The notes under the pieces were generated by a model, which did not search any database, was not told the origin of the DNA, and saw only the letters and a list, made by a program, of their open reading frames with translations. 64,000 bases of DNA, taken from assembly GCA_900074885.1 (NCBI GenBank), contig FJUW01000037.1:62001-126000 (forward strand), written 5' to 3'. Source of the DNA: Rhynchosporium graminicola (lineage: Eukaryota > Ascomycota > Leotiomycetes > Helotiales > Ploettnerulaceae). Positions 26,692-39,117 of the stretch are shown here, piece after piece; the first letter of the stretch is position 1, and every line of letters begins with the position of its first letter. A program made the translations under genes and the position numbers.

Positions 26692-27216
26692 GGGGGAGTC
26701 GGGGCTAAGGTAAAGCGCAACTCAACACCCGCAAACTTCGTCACTGCCGTCGGCTCTTGGAAAGAGTCCCTGGGTCAGGTATGTAGGCAAGGTAGTCGGG
26801 TCGGGTTGGGTTCGGTTGGTAAAGGTAGAGAAAGAAAGGTGAGGGCTAGCTGGGTTTTGGCGGTAATGGGTTGATAATGGTGACGAAGAAACGTGAATGG
26901 TGACACAATCAATCTCAACTGAACCAGAAAATCAATTGTGCGCTTTCGGTTACAATCAGCGACCACATACACACACACACAACAATCTCTCTCTCTCTCA
27001 CACGTTACGATCCACCAAAGACGAAAAGTGTTGGATGGGAGGCAAGAGATTGAGGAGGCCGAGAGAGGTTTAACTCCTGGGGCCGTGTGAAATTTTAGGT
27101 CAGTCCTTTACAGCGCTAAGCCCGATACGGAGCCAGAGTGGCGTCTGGCTGGAGAGGAGGGGCTGATGCAAGAACAGCGTAATGCGACCCCACCCTCGCT
27201 GAGATGAGATGCTCAG

Positions 27217-27241
27217 GTGCAGTGCAGTGCAGTGCAGTGCA
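27217..27241. repeat. GTGCA pentamer tandem repeat (5 copies)
   Basis: Five perfect copies of GTGCA. Confidence 0.9.
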
Positions 27242-27440
27242 GATGCTACACGGACGGGGACTACTCGTAGAAGGCCTTCCGAAAGCGGATAGGCGGCAAA
27301 TCGAGTAAGTGAGCGAGCGAGCGAGGTGAGTTAGGAAGATGGAGGGGGTGAGGGGAGGAAAGTGGGTAGGTAGGGTTGGTTGGTTGGGCTGGGTGGAAGA
27401 GGATTGGCCTGGGCAAACTCGTGGGCGTGAGGGTGACGGC

Positions 27441-27460
27441 GTGAGTGAGTGAGTGAGTGA
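27441..27460. repeat. GTGA tetranucleotide repeat (5 copies)
   Basis: Five perfect GTGA copies, followed by further imperfect copies to about 27470. Confidence 0.9.
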
Positions 27461-27571
27461 GCGAGTGAGTGATTGGACAAGGGTGGGCGAATGAATGAAT
27501 GGTGGTGGACTGTGGACTGTGTGTGGACTCTGGACTATGGACTCTGGATTGCGGATTCGGGATGATGAGGT

Positions 27572-27603
27572 GAAGATGTGAAGATGTGAAGATGTGAAGA
27601 TGT
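27572..27603. repeat. GAAGATGT octamer tandem repeat (4 copies)
   Basis: Four perfect copies. Just upstream (27507-27545) is a degenerate TGGACT(C/G)TGGACT array. Confidence 0.9.
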
Positions 27604-29575
27604 GCAGGGAAGTCATGCAGCGCAGGGTACAAGCATCTAGACTACTTTCCTCACCTATCCCATCCACAGGAGCAGGGACTGGGGGCTCTGGCAGGATTCC
27701 GAAGGATTCTCCCCTAGGCCTGGAGGAAGGTCGAGCGAATTGTGCTGAGTGTGGGTGGAGTTCCAGGATGCGTGCGTGGATGATGAGGGGGGAATGTTTG
27801 CCGTGGAGATATCTATACCACTGGAGGGGAGGGGAGGGGATGTGATAAATGATACAGTACTTGCTTGCTCTATACCAGTAGTACGTCCCTACCTACTCTA
27901 CTAGTAGAAGAGTTGTGAGGCAGCTGGTCGATGAACTTTACTTTTCTCCCCGTACGTAGATCAGCAATTCAGGGTCCTGGCGGGCTCTTCACTTGCGCGA
28001 TCAAGGCTTTGACAACTCCAAGGCCAAGTCCAAAGGCTAGAAGGTGCGAAAGATCGTGACCGCTATGCATTCGATCTAGCTATCAGCCAGTTTCCTCTTG
28101 GAAATAGACACAACACCACAATCAACACTACTACTTCTCCCTCCGTGCTCGACTGCTCCCTCGGGGTTTTCCCAGCAAGCACACCAATCGTACACTTTTG
28201 CACGCTGGCGCTCTACTGGAGCTGCGGATGAAGTGCAGTGCAGTGATGCTTCGGATCGATCTTCCAGTAGTTCACCGCTAAGGAAACTCTAATAAGGAGT
28301 GCTCACTACGAGTACTGTACTAACGACTAACAAGCAGGGCACCAGCCAGTCGACTGCCTGCTGTAAGTAATAGTCTTAACTTCTTTCGATCTGGAGTCTT
28401 TTAGGACCGAGCCCAAGCTGGATGGCCACTTAGAACTCGACGTTGGGGGTCTAGCTTCAACAAATCCTGGCCAGAGCTAGTGAGTGGCTTTCTTCAGTCT
28501 TGCTTTGCCCCGATGAAGATGATCGGAGAATTAATCTCTAGCTCGCTTCAGCGTGGAGGATGCCAATCCGGAAGCCAGGATTCCTTTCAGCTCGTGTGTC
28601 TTCGATGATGGGGTAACGGAGGGTCGAGGGTCGAGAACACGAAGCAGCAGATAGTCCCAAACTCAAAATGCTCGCTCGCAATTTCAAATTCCCAAGTACT
28701 GTGGCGATGGTAGGAAGGAACAGTTCCGCAGGTGCGAGCAGCTTTCTCGCAGATCTCTCTTTATGCTTAAAGTTTTGAGTTCAAGTATGGGGACGGATGC
28801 TATGCTTGTGAATACAGTTACGAAGAGTTGTCTCTTTTCGCAAAAGTTGTAGGCCGCTGATAGTCTCAAGACTAACTCGTCTGATATGTCCTTTGGTCCT
28901 GCGCAAGCGTGCGGCTCTCTGCTCTATTCTTTGTCCGTCCAATGTTTATATTTTAGAGATGTCTCCAGCTGCTGCACGGTTCTGAACTTGGTCGCCGGTA
29001 CCGACCGCAGGCTGGTGCTGCCGTGTCAGTGGGCATGAAGAGAGTTCACGCTGGTGTAGTGTCTGCTGGAGCTTGCGGGATGGGTGGATGGGTAAGGTAG
29101 GTAGGTAGTCAGGGCGGGCTGGGGTAGTATCGTCCTCTTGAGTTTGTTTGTGTTGAGCTTCGGTCTAGCGCGATGTTTGACGAAAGCGATCAGTGTCCGT
29201 TTAACTTCGAGCCGAGGGGGGGCTATGACCAAGTCTGTCTGTCAAGCAGACCTAGGTTGGTATTGACGGCACGAAGGATTGTTAGAAATGCCAGGTCCCT
29301 TGAGTCGCTTGTATACTTCAACGGATGATTCTGAATCCGATCCAATTGAACTCAACTCAACTCTCAACTTCGGGTGATGCTCTTGCGAGGACAACAAAGA
29401 GTTGAAGGTCGCGATGTTTTCTGCTGAGTGGAATTTACTTTTTCTCTTGGCGTAATGCGAAGGACTGTGAGTGAGCGCTAGACGCGCTGGGTGGAGGATT
29501 GGACTTCAGGCAGGATGGGTGCGCTGGTCAGAAGCAGACAATCCGGATGAATGCTCTTCGACTAGACACCGCGCC

Positions 29576-29600
29576 GCACAGCACAGCACAGCACAGCACA
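29576..29600. repeat. GCACA pentamer tandem repeat (5 copies)
   Basis: Five perfect copies of GCACA followed by one GTACA variant. Confidence 0.9.
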
Positions 29601-32600
29601 GTACAAGTGTTCAGATGAGAGGACTTGATTTGACTTGACTTGCCGTGAAGTGAGCCAGCTGTGTCGATACAGGCTCGACGCGAAGGGTGGAATAATTATT
29701 GAGCGCGTCGCCGGGCTAGATCTCTTTGTGACTAACTAGCAGCTCAGATACAGACAGAGTGAGTATATGAAAGGAAGATTACAGTGTGGGAAATATGCGT
29801 GCTTGGCAAGCCACCAAAGGTCGGGAAATCAGACCTCACTGCCGGTAGTGAGTGAGTGCTGTTTGCTAAGGTTAATGGAGAATCTTGGATCAAGCGGTAG
29901 TACATGGATGGAATGCCTGCCTAGAAGAATACCACATGTCAATTATAAATTATCTGCTGTCGGTCGAGCACGCAGATTATATCGCCGGACAAAGCAATAA
30001 TCAGATCAGATGTGATGCTAATGCTGACGTTTCTGATGTTTCTGCGATGGGATTGCTATTCATGGATTCTCTTGGGGACGCTTGGTAGCTGACCCAGCTG
30101 TGCGGGAGAGACTAGTCGTGCGTGCCGCTTGACGGGTGGGAAACACACAAGCTCATGATTCGAGGACTGTATTCGTAGAAGCTGGCTTCACTTTCGCTGT
30201 CACTTTGTGGTTCCAGCAAGTACGGGGGCATTGTATTCCGCTTTACCGTAGCTTCTGCTCCTTACGAAGAAGTATGCTTAATATGGTGAGGATACCAAAG
30301 GTGTCCTCCTTCCCGCTGGACACTTTACTAGGCACATTGTGGGGTACTGCAGTCAACAAGCGGCGGCGACTACTGAAAAGCTACTCGAGAGGCAGCGAGA
30401 CCAAGTTTATTTGGACTGCAAGTCTGCATACCGACATCGAAACCGTTTCTTCTTCCTACTTCAATACGATTTGAGCATATACGAAACATCCCTGATTTCC
30501 ACACCAACAAAGCAAAGGCTGTCAGTGACATCCAGCCCATGACAGACCACGAACTGCATCCGCATGGAATCATCCAGGGGGGCTCTTACTCCGTACTCTG
30601 CAATGCATCTCACAAACAGGATTTTTCCATGCACGAACCGAGTCGCGTCAAGCAGAAAAGAAAAGGAGCATCAAATAACATCTTCGTCGGATTGTTCTTC
30701 CGAAGTGATAGACTGACACTGATGGGTGTTCTATCACGAGCCACTGTAATCGAGCCCAGGCGGTGGAAGAAGAGGCAAAGTCGTAATAGAGCATTAATTA
30801 GTACTTACCTCCTTCCCTCACAGAATAATTATGCTTGGATGTCAATCAAATGTAATGACGAGATGCTGCATGTACGGAGTATGTTCTATTTAAGAGGCTG
30901 CAATCCCATCCACATTTTGATCCCTACCCTAGTTCATCATGTGTGCTTCAATTTAGCCAGGCCGAGAATATCTCGAATGGAACGCTCTTCGGGGCTTCGG
31001 CTGCATGAAGCTATGAAAGCAATGGAAAAGGAATTCAAGGGAGTCAGCCGAGATGAAGATTATTCATTTTGAAGAATATCTCGGCCATGTGTCCGTAGAG
31101 CGAGCGGTCACTTGGCCTGACCATAATTCCGATATTGTCCTGCTTGCATTACGCAGCTACAGACCGCTAATTCGAAATTGCGATATGACCGTACGGAGAG
31201 CGACTTTTTGCTTAGCTCAACGAGTACCGACACTATAGAGCGCCGGTCGAAGATCCGACATTGCTTGTCTCTTGATACTACATTTAGCTGGATATGACAA
31301 AGGAATTCTTCAGATATTTGGATATCAAAATTGACAAGGATACTTTTGCCTTTTGTATGGAGTAGACCATAGACTCGTGATAGGCCCCCGAGACTAGCGG
31401 TCGGAGATGCTGTGGCTGTCCAAATCCGACACATCGCGATTCAGAAAACTTCATCACATCCAACTCATCAAACACAGCTGCAACTTCCTTCTCTTTTGCG
31501 AACTGACAAGGTGCTCCCGGGCAACTCCACACCTGCACATGGCTGGGCGAATATTAGAAGGTTCTGGCGGTAAAGAAATCCTCTTTGGCCTGGATCCACA
31601 AAGGCGACCAGCCATTCAAAAACTCGGATCCGCCAGATGAGAGGGTTCTGGTCAGCACAAACCTCTCTCTTGCGCAGATCGATCGGTCGCGACGTTCACT
31701 TGATTGGGGCTCTGGACCGCACATCTCTCGGCATCGCCTGCATCCTCTGTACAGCAGCTGAAATTTGTTCACCTGGGGTCATGCTGAGCGCAAGGATGGG
31801 AGGCAGGCCAGACAGAGATGGGGGAGGGATGGATGCTTTGCATTCTTTGCTCGGCAGCACAGTTCCGCTGCTCGAAAGTGGGCGAGTTTCGAGCATCATT
31901 GTTGTTGATAATGTGACAATGTTTGGCATGATTCTGATATGCAGAAAGGAAGCTCGGTATGAAGCTGAAGGTTTGATACTCAGCTAGTGGTATACAGTAT
32001 CTCTTTCGAGACTTGTACAAGTCCAGTCTGGCTTTAGTTAGTCTTCGATCGTACCAAATCAGATCTGATCTGGTCTGATCTCGGTCGTGGCAGTCGCGCG
32101 GTACCTTTCGTACTAACAGTCGAGTACCCGCTGTCCCGCAGAAACGGTTATGGGATGGATACGAAGTTCAACAAGTTAGCAGCAAGCACAGCCCTGCTTA
32201 GTGGCTCATTTTGAGGCCAAGACTCTTGCTAAAACAACAAATCGATCTGGGTTGAATCGAAATGCCATGCGACAGGAAACAAAAGAGGCATTACCAGGCC
32301 GGGGATCCAATTAGGGCAGCTCTTAGGGGCGATCAAGTCGATCGAGCCGGCGACGATGTGTGCGAACTAAGAGTTGCCAGTCGTTATTTGATACTTATCA
32401 GATACTTATCAGCCAGAAGACAGCGAGAAGCTGAAAGTATCGCGAGTGCATCACAGCTCAATACGAACGACACTTACCACGAGTCAGAGTCATCATCTCC
32501 ATTCGATCTGAATCGAATCCTGCTCCCTCATGCCGCGGAGTGATTCCGAGTTTTCTCTTGTCTATGTACCTACCTACCTACCCAATGAAATCTGCCCAGT

Positions 32601-33721
32601 GCCCCATCCTGCTTGGGTAATATCCCTGAGCCAGAGGAGGAGCAGACCGGTCACCGGCCCTGGAAAGTGCGAATTGTGCGATGCTCCCAAATTGCGAGAC
32701 GGGACCATTTCAATTTCTCCACTTGATTGATCATCGCAGGGGGAAGAAGTGAGAGACGGGCCGACAACCACGACTCCACCTTGGAGCAAACACGAATTAC
32801 TGAGGTTGTACGTAAACCCATCTCCGGCATCCTGGGTTGCGAACATTACTTGAAGTTGCAATCATCATGGTTCTTGCCATTCAGTTACTCTCAAGAAGAA
32901 AGGCGGGCAAGGATTGATTACAAAAAATTACCGAACAAACGAATCAACTAGTAATAGTGGATCCCGAGCAAGTAGATAGACCTCGGCGAAGCAGCTTTGT
33001 AAATAAGTAAGCCTGGAAAAGATAAATTTCCGTTGGATCAAAATCAATACTGAAACTTTTGAAGTCTTAGGTAGATATCATTTTCCTGATGAGGAATTGA
33101 TCCTGCCTGGGAAAAGCTACACCATTCGGATTCGGGCACGATAAAGAAAGGCTACATCTGTGAAACATCGCATCGTTTCCCGCCTCTCCATTGTCTCCTC
33201 CATCCATTCTCTTCTGTCAACGCCAATTGAAGAAAGAAAACATGCCAGTTGACTTGAGATGATTATCTTTTCGTAAGGATTTCCTGCATCTGCTGAACCT
33301 TAAAATATGGGCTCTCAGGTCGCAGCTCGCACATTCCAAACTTGCTTTCAACGGACAGGACAGGGTCTGTCTGTCATCTATCTTTTGGTGCGCGGCAGCG
33401 GCAGCGAGGGAGGGACATGAAGCGTGGGCGCGGGTAGCCAGCCGGCCTCAAATCGAGTTTCACCAAGAAGAATACAGCAAGCATAAAGAAGTTGTGGAAG
33501 TATTACAAGTGTAGTGTGCATATATTATTATGCATAGAAGTATGCAGAGACGTGCATAAAGCTGCCCTGGCTCCCGGCTCTTTTCCTAATGATCTACAGC
33601 TAGTAGCAGCAGCAGCAGCTCAATCGACCCGCGGAAATATCTTTTGCCTAACGATGTCGCGCATTTATTCGCTCCTGCTAAGTAAGTAAGTTAGTTACTT
33701 AGCCCAGGCACAGCCGAGGTG

Positions 33722-33781
33722 GTGCATTGTGCATTGTGCATTGTGCATTGTGCATTGTGCATTGTGCATTCATTGTGCATT
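33722..33781. repeat. GTGCATT heptamer minisatellite (7 contiguous copies plus 1)
   Basis: Seven perfect contiguous copies at 33722-33770, then a 4-bp CATT and an eighth copy at 33775-33781. Because the unit is 7 bp, both strands stay open across the array, which creates spurious Cys/His-rich ORFs here. Confidence 0.95.
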
Positions 33782-33935
33782 GCAGCAGTTGTGCTCGGAG
33801 ATAACTCCGTGTGTTGCTCTTCATCTACCACACTCCGAGTCCATCTCTCCCCAGTCGCCGAGGCAGCCATCGGCATCGGAAACCAACGAGGCCAGTTTAC
33901 CACAGTAAGTACTGTATGTGGGCCTATCTCTTAGG

Positions 33936-33965
33936 TACAGTACAGTACAGTACAGTACAGTACAG
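33936..33965. repeat. TACAG pentamer tandem repeat (6 copies)
   Basis: Six perfect TACAG copies about 150 bp after the heptamer array. Confidence 0.9.
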
Positions 33966-36745
33966 TATGTTGCAACTTGTTATCATACGCTTGATAGCAG
34001 GTAGTATTTATCAATCACAAGATATCGATCGCAAGTTCTCTCTCTGATAAGTGATCAGAATATCAAGTACGCACTCAGTATACGGGGACGTGTGGATTGT
34101 CCGCATGCATCCAGTCAAGATCCTCCCCTCCTCGGTCTTTGCCAGATATTTATTTCAAATGATTGTATCTTCCACACCTTCTCCATCTCCATCAATCTCT
34201 CAGACACATCCCCAGCGTATGACGAACCCGTCTGTGCTACTCGGCCACTTGATTGGCACCAAGCTGCTTCTGCCGCTAGAGCCAGATCAAGTTATGGCTG
34301 GCTGATTTTTAGATTTGCTTGCTGACTTTGAGAAATTTACGAAGTCTTGACTGCCAACCCTAGACAGGATCAGGTCAATACTCGTTGCGAAGTCATTCTT
34401 TTCGTCTCTCCTTTACGTGATTCGCGGCAAGAAGAAAGGAGGATAGGTAAGGAAAGGAGGATGATCTCAACGAAACATCGACGACTGGCTTTCCTCTCGC
34501 GCTCGGCAAATAACTCCATTTCTTCGAACAACCCGAAATCGGCTCTTCCTTTTCCAACCCGTAGCACACGGGAGAGTTCCATTCATTATTCGGCCTTTTG
34601 TGGTGTTGGCGTAACGCTCGACCCGGATAGATCCCGCGAACCGAGGTGGACTATACCAGTGACTTGGTCTAGAATTTGTGTATATTGACTTCGTCGGCTG
34701 CTCTCAAGCCACAGACAGAAGAGGTGCTGCTACCCAGATGCATGAGACAAAAACACGACGCAATATGCGTCGGCGCAATATGCGGCACGGCGTGCACCAA
34801 GCTCATTCATCATGGCCAGAGGAAAACAGAAGCAGCAGGACAACAGACCTCCAATTTGAGTTTGATCAAGACACATAGGATGCTCTTTCGACCAGTCATG
34901 GCCTTCACGTTGAAGCCTCATACGCATCTACTTTCTTTGCAGATCTCATGAGCCAGGTCAGTCAGGCAAGGAAACTTGTTGGGATTCATCATTCAAGTCC
35001 GGGGAAGCTTGATACTTTCCTCCAACACTTCAACCCTGAGCAAGCTTCAAATAGAAAACGAGCAAGCTTCAGCCCTGGGTGAAGAATACGAGCTCTGTCT
35101 TCAAACGGCATACAACATGCTTTATGGCGCGGCTGTGCTCGTGAGCGAGAGCTTCAAACTTGTCAGCGCTCGGTCGCGAATCTAGACTTGACTTTGTTTG
35201 ACATACTTGCTTTCCCACAGCCGGATGATCGTCCGCACGGTGATCCTCCACGTTTCTTTCATCCCTTTCTCATGCTTTACTTTCATTGACACGGCACTTG
35301 TCAGGTCACTCACGACAGACAATGCTCGAGCGTGTTTTGTTTCGGAAATCTGAAAGATGATGTCTGTCTGACTGTCTGATTCCCCGCTCCGAGACTGTGC
35401 TGCAGACGTCTTCCTTCGTCATCCACTCGGAGCATTCTTCCCCCATGCATGTTGCTCTCCAAAACTCTGTTTTCGTACAAGACATTCCAGCAGACACGGG
35501 AATGACTCGAGCGTTGAGCAGGCACGAGACTTTCTTGCCATCCTGATTTCCAGACACAATCCTACTGGAAGGGCGTTTATCAACTCCCGTCCCAGCATCC
35601 GAACAATGAAATCGAAGACAGTGAAGGGACAAGGTTTAGTAAAAGCCGTCCACCAATATACAATCTTGGCCAAGTCTGATTATTATTTAGCTCGAGTCAT
35701 GCTGCAGATGATGGATGTAAGGATCGATGCTTGCCATGGAGCGTTTCTTCTTGCACACCGAAACCGGAGTGTATGCCCGACACAAAAGTAGAATTGGTTG
35801 CGTTGTTTTGCATTCGTATGTCTCATTGAACTTGTTAGTTGATTGCTTTGCTATTCATGGAGGCCATCTTGCAGAGCAGGTGGTTGTGAATGACTCTCTA
35901 TCATGTGTAGTAAACACAGAAATGGCAGATTCAGCACGCCCAGTCCTCTACATGTAATGCTGCTCTACACGCTATTCTACTGAAGCTGGAACATATCTCA
36001 TCAAGATATTTATGACTTACGCGGTTATCTACGGAGGTTCTCCTTTAGTTTCGCAAATGTTTAAAGCTCTTCCCAGGATCTGCCTATCATTCTTCAAGAT
36101 CAGGTATTGGTCATAGATACTGTACACGTGAGTCGATTCCGCGGTGCTCGTGTGAAATACCAGGCCGCGAGCACGTTGTGCCGAGATAATGATCGATACT
36201 CGTTGTTCCGATAATGCACTCTTAGCTTTTAAATAGAATAATACAATACTCATGCTACACTTCCCAAACGCACACAACTTGGTACGGTGTGATACCTGAA
36301 GACCAAGCCTCCTCGTTCATGATCCTTTGGTCGCAACACCAAACATATCACGTCAACCAGAAAGTCCCTAATTTGTGATCAATTCACGATGAGTCCTCGA
36401 GGCTTCAGCTCAACGGCTATATGTAGAAGCAATTGAGCTCAAAGACAATTCATCATCATCTCAGAACCTACTCACAGCCTGCACCATCTGAACACAACAC
36501 ATCATCAATACTCCAAACAAATAACCAAATAGTCGCCGGGATAGCAGGCTATAACCTAGACATACCTCTCAGCACAAACAGCTCCTTTGCGGATACAAAA
36601 TTGACATAAAAGGATGTCATAATATCCTTTCACAAAAATCGAAACATCCTCAACATAGCCGTGTCGAGACGTATCTATTTCCAGCTCAGCCCAACCCCAA
36701 CTCCAATCTCAACATCACACCCACAGCTCCCTCCCAAAACCCACC

Positions 36746-36835
36746 ATGGTGAACTCCAGCATGGTAACCCTCATCATCGCAATCATCACCCTCCCCATCT
36801 ATCTCTACACGTCGATGAAACACTACCTTAACTAA
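36746..36835 (+). CDS. Candidate 29-residue single-span membrane microprotein
   Basis: A very short frame encoding 29 residues: polar MVNSS, then one hydrophobic span (about residues 6-21, VTLIIAIITLPIYLY), then a short polar tail with Lys and His. Three things support it although it is tiny. The ATG sits in an ideal context (CCACCATGG). Codon choice is nearly all C-ending (ATC five times, ACC, CTC, CCC, TAC, AAC), as in highly expressed fungal genes. The 150-bp leader is C/A-rich and preceded by a TATA-like ATAAAAG near 36605. N-S-S is a potential N-glycosylation site. I do not recognise the family; it is not an obvious OST4, PMP1 or RPL41. A CTTAAC/TAACAC motif at its end could instead be an intron branch site, so a spliced gene is an alternative reading. 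Confidence 0.45.
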   Translation: MVNSSMVTLIIAIITLPIYLYTSMKHYLN

Positions 36836-37776
36836 CACATTGCGGACTCGAAATCTCGATCTAGATCACGAGTATGTCTCTGCAAATACGCATTCGCCAT
36901 CGCACTCACATCCACACCTACTCCCAATTTTAAATCTGCCATCAAGAGCTGTATCTAGAACCACATTGCCCCCTGTGTTCGGATAACCGGACTGAGAGCC
37001 TAGGACTGCTAGACGGCACAAGGCTGGCTGTACAGAGCCTTGGTGGCATTTTGAAGAAGGTGATTTACCGATCTCCTGAATGAGTGACTTACTTATCGCA
37101 CTTTATTCTTCTGTGTTTTGAGAAAAGTGGAGGTGGGAAGCAGATGAATGACAATCGATCGGACTGTAGTAGATATAGTACTTACTACCTGAGGATTCGG
37201 GTGTTCTGAGCTCACCTAGCAAGAACTAGACTTGGTGGTAAATGGTATCATCCCAGAGAAGAAAAGGACGCAGTTTTGAAATCTGGTATCGATGTAATAT
37301 TGATGTCGCTAGCTATCTCTTGAAATTTCTCTCTCGTGTCTTGACTCGAGGTATCGCTAAACCCCTTTCTTCAATATCTCAAAAGTACCAACGCCACGCT
37401 CAGACCGTAAGCTGGGGAAGCACGAATCATCTTCGATCAAGAGGGCCTTGTGAAGTAGTTCCTATCCTACCTTGACTCGTTTTGGAGTCTTATGAAAAGA
37501 GCCGAACAAGTCACTCATTAATGATTGAATGGTTCTTGATCACATATCCAACAGCCAAGTCAGCTACGAATGTGATTCCGTAGGACTTGATTAGCAAAAC
37601 CAAGCAAGTACAACTAGGTGAATACAGCCAACCTCAAACACATATATACGAATTCGTATGAACAAGAGATTTTATCAAGTAGTCTTTATATCGAAACAGG
37701 TGTCACGTTTCTTCTACACCACCTATCAGCGTCCATATTTCACTCTGACTCATAAACTCACATCTACAAATCCTAG
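36836..37776. other. Intergenic after the microprotein candidate
   Basis: No feature is supported here. Frames are short and unremarkable. Confidence 0.4.
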
Positions 37777-38094
37777 ATGGAAAACCCACTAGCTACCACA
37801 GCCGTAGCTCTCGTCGAGATGTTTCTCACCAAATCACCAAAATCCGAAAGAAGAAAATCAAGGGTGCCCGAGACTTCTGAGATGGGAGTCTTCGGATCTA
37901 CCGCAGAGACTACCATATATACCATCACTGAACTCACCACCATCACACACCAAGACCGACGAACCATATCCCTCTCCTCCGTAATCACCTCCATCACAAT
38001 CAAGCCACGCACACCGAGAGCGAATTCCATCTTACTCTCCCAAACTAATCCCCACCAAAGCCGACTCCTAAGCCCCGACACACTTCATCCATAA
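37777..38094 (+). CDS. Doubtful 105-residue hypothetical protein
   Basis: An ATG-started frame of 105 codons with moderately coding-like codon use (many ACC, ATC, TCC, CTC) but no recognised domain. The product is Thr/Ser-rich with an early short hydrophobic stretch, a basic KSPKSERRKSR segment and an alternating Thr/Ile pattern (TIYTITELTTIT). It has no cysteine and no clear signal peptide. The opposite strand is also open over the same interval, which weakens the case. It could be a lineage-specific small gene or chance. Confidence 0.25.
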   Translation: MENPLATTAVALVEMFLTKSPKSERRKSRVPETSEMGVFGSTAETTIYTITELTTITHQDRRTISLSSVITSITIKPRTPRANSILLSQTNPHQSRLLSPDTLHP

Positions 38095-39117
38095 CCCGCA
38101 TAGTTTGGAACGACTCGCTGGAAAAGACGAGATGGGATGAGATGACCAAGATTCAATATGGTCAGAAGGATAGACAGACGCTTGAGACTGTTTAGAAAAC
38201 CTAGATCGACAGCTTTTGCAGGATTCTTGGGATGTTGGGCTCGTGGTTACTTACGAATGGGAGTGGTACGGGGAAGTCAGTGGAATAGGAGGACTCTCTT
38301 GGAAGTTTACAGGATGGATGGATGGATGGAAGAGGAGTGAGGTGTGTGGAAATGCAATGAGGTCAGAATGAAGAGGAAGGAAGGGTTTGGTGACGTGAAG
38401 CGAGGACATAGAGGACCTGAACAAAGAGATACGGTTATTCAGCAATGCAACTAATCTGTGCGTGGACTGGGTGACCTGTAACAAAACAAGACTACGACAT
38501 CGTCAAAATATAAACCTCAGCTCATCCCCAACATCATTGCACCTTACCACAGTAAGCCTCACCATCGAGTACAGCAAGCAGAGAAGAACATCCCATAGAA
38601 ACAGAGCAGTCAGCAAATCGTAGAAGTACAATAACTAATTAACTAGTATTGCTCAACCCACTACCGAGTCTTCCCCTATCTATCAAGCTCCTTCCATCCA
38701 CTTCAAGGAACTCACCCAGCCACCTTGACATTATCATTCCATCAATCACCATTATTCGTGACGGTGGTTGCAGTTCAGTTCAATTCCATTCAATCCTGCC
38801 ATTCCACAACGTCAGCCAGCCAACCTGGTTCCCTCAAACCCCTATCTCAAGCCCAGAGGCAAGAAGAAAACAGTCTACCAAACGCCACTGCTATGCAGAA
38901 CCCTACTCCAAAGTGTAAAAGCAGAAAAGAAAGCCAGAAAACCATTGCGGGTGCTCCTCTATGTGAAAATGCCGCCGTCTCGATCCACCCAATTAACTCC
39001 CTCGAACGCCCAAACAGAGAGATATAATCCAACAAACAACAGCCTCGTAGATCCTGATCACATTTCAATCACGCACCCCCCTCCCCTCTCATAGAGAAGG
39101 TAGCATATCCCTACAGC
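38095..39117. other. Intergenic / 3' flank of the PH-LRR gene
   Basis: No gene is supported. A GGAT run lies at 38313-38328. The last few hundred bases are probably the 3' UTR of the minus-strand PH-LRR gene. Confidence 0.45.

Larger units (their letters stand above)
25899..36745. other. Large gene-poor region (about 10.8 kb)
   Basis: I found no supportable protein gene on either strand. The first 1-1.5 kb are con7 promoter and leader with short tandem repeats (26307-26333, 26650-26691). The 27.1-27.7 kb section is a patchwork of microsatellites. Beyond 28 kb the longest frame is 30539-31072 plus (177 codons), which has no domain, unbiased codons and no splice-consistent neighbours. Base composition stays near that of the rest of the window, so this is not RIP-degraded sequence like the right end. 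Non-coding RNA genes or lineage-specific small genes cannot be excluded. Confidence 0.5.

Noticed and set aside
27116..27667. 183-codon minus-strand frame with HIFTSS and SLTHS repeats
   Set aside because: It is a translation of the GAAGATGT and GTGA microsatellites.
30539..31072. 177-codon plus-strand frame, the longest in the gene desert
   Set aside because: No recognised motif, unbiased codons, no conserved-looking segments or splice partners.
33691..33934. Cys/His-rich repeat ORFs on both strands (possible metal-binding peptide)
   Set aside because: Produced by the 7-bp GTGCATT minisatellite, which is open in every frame.
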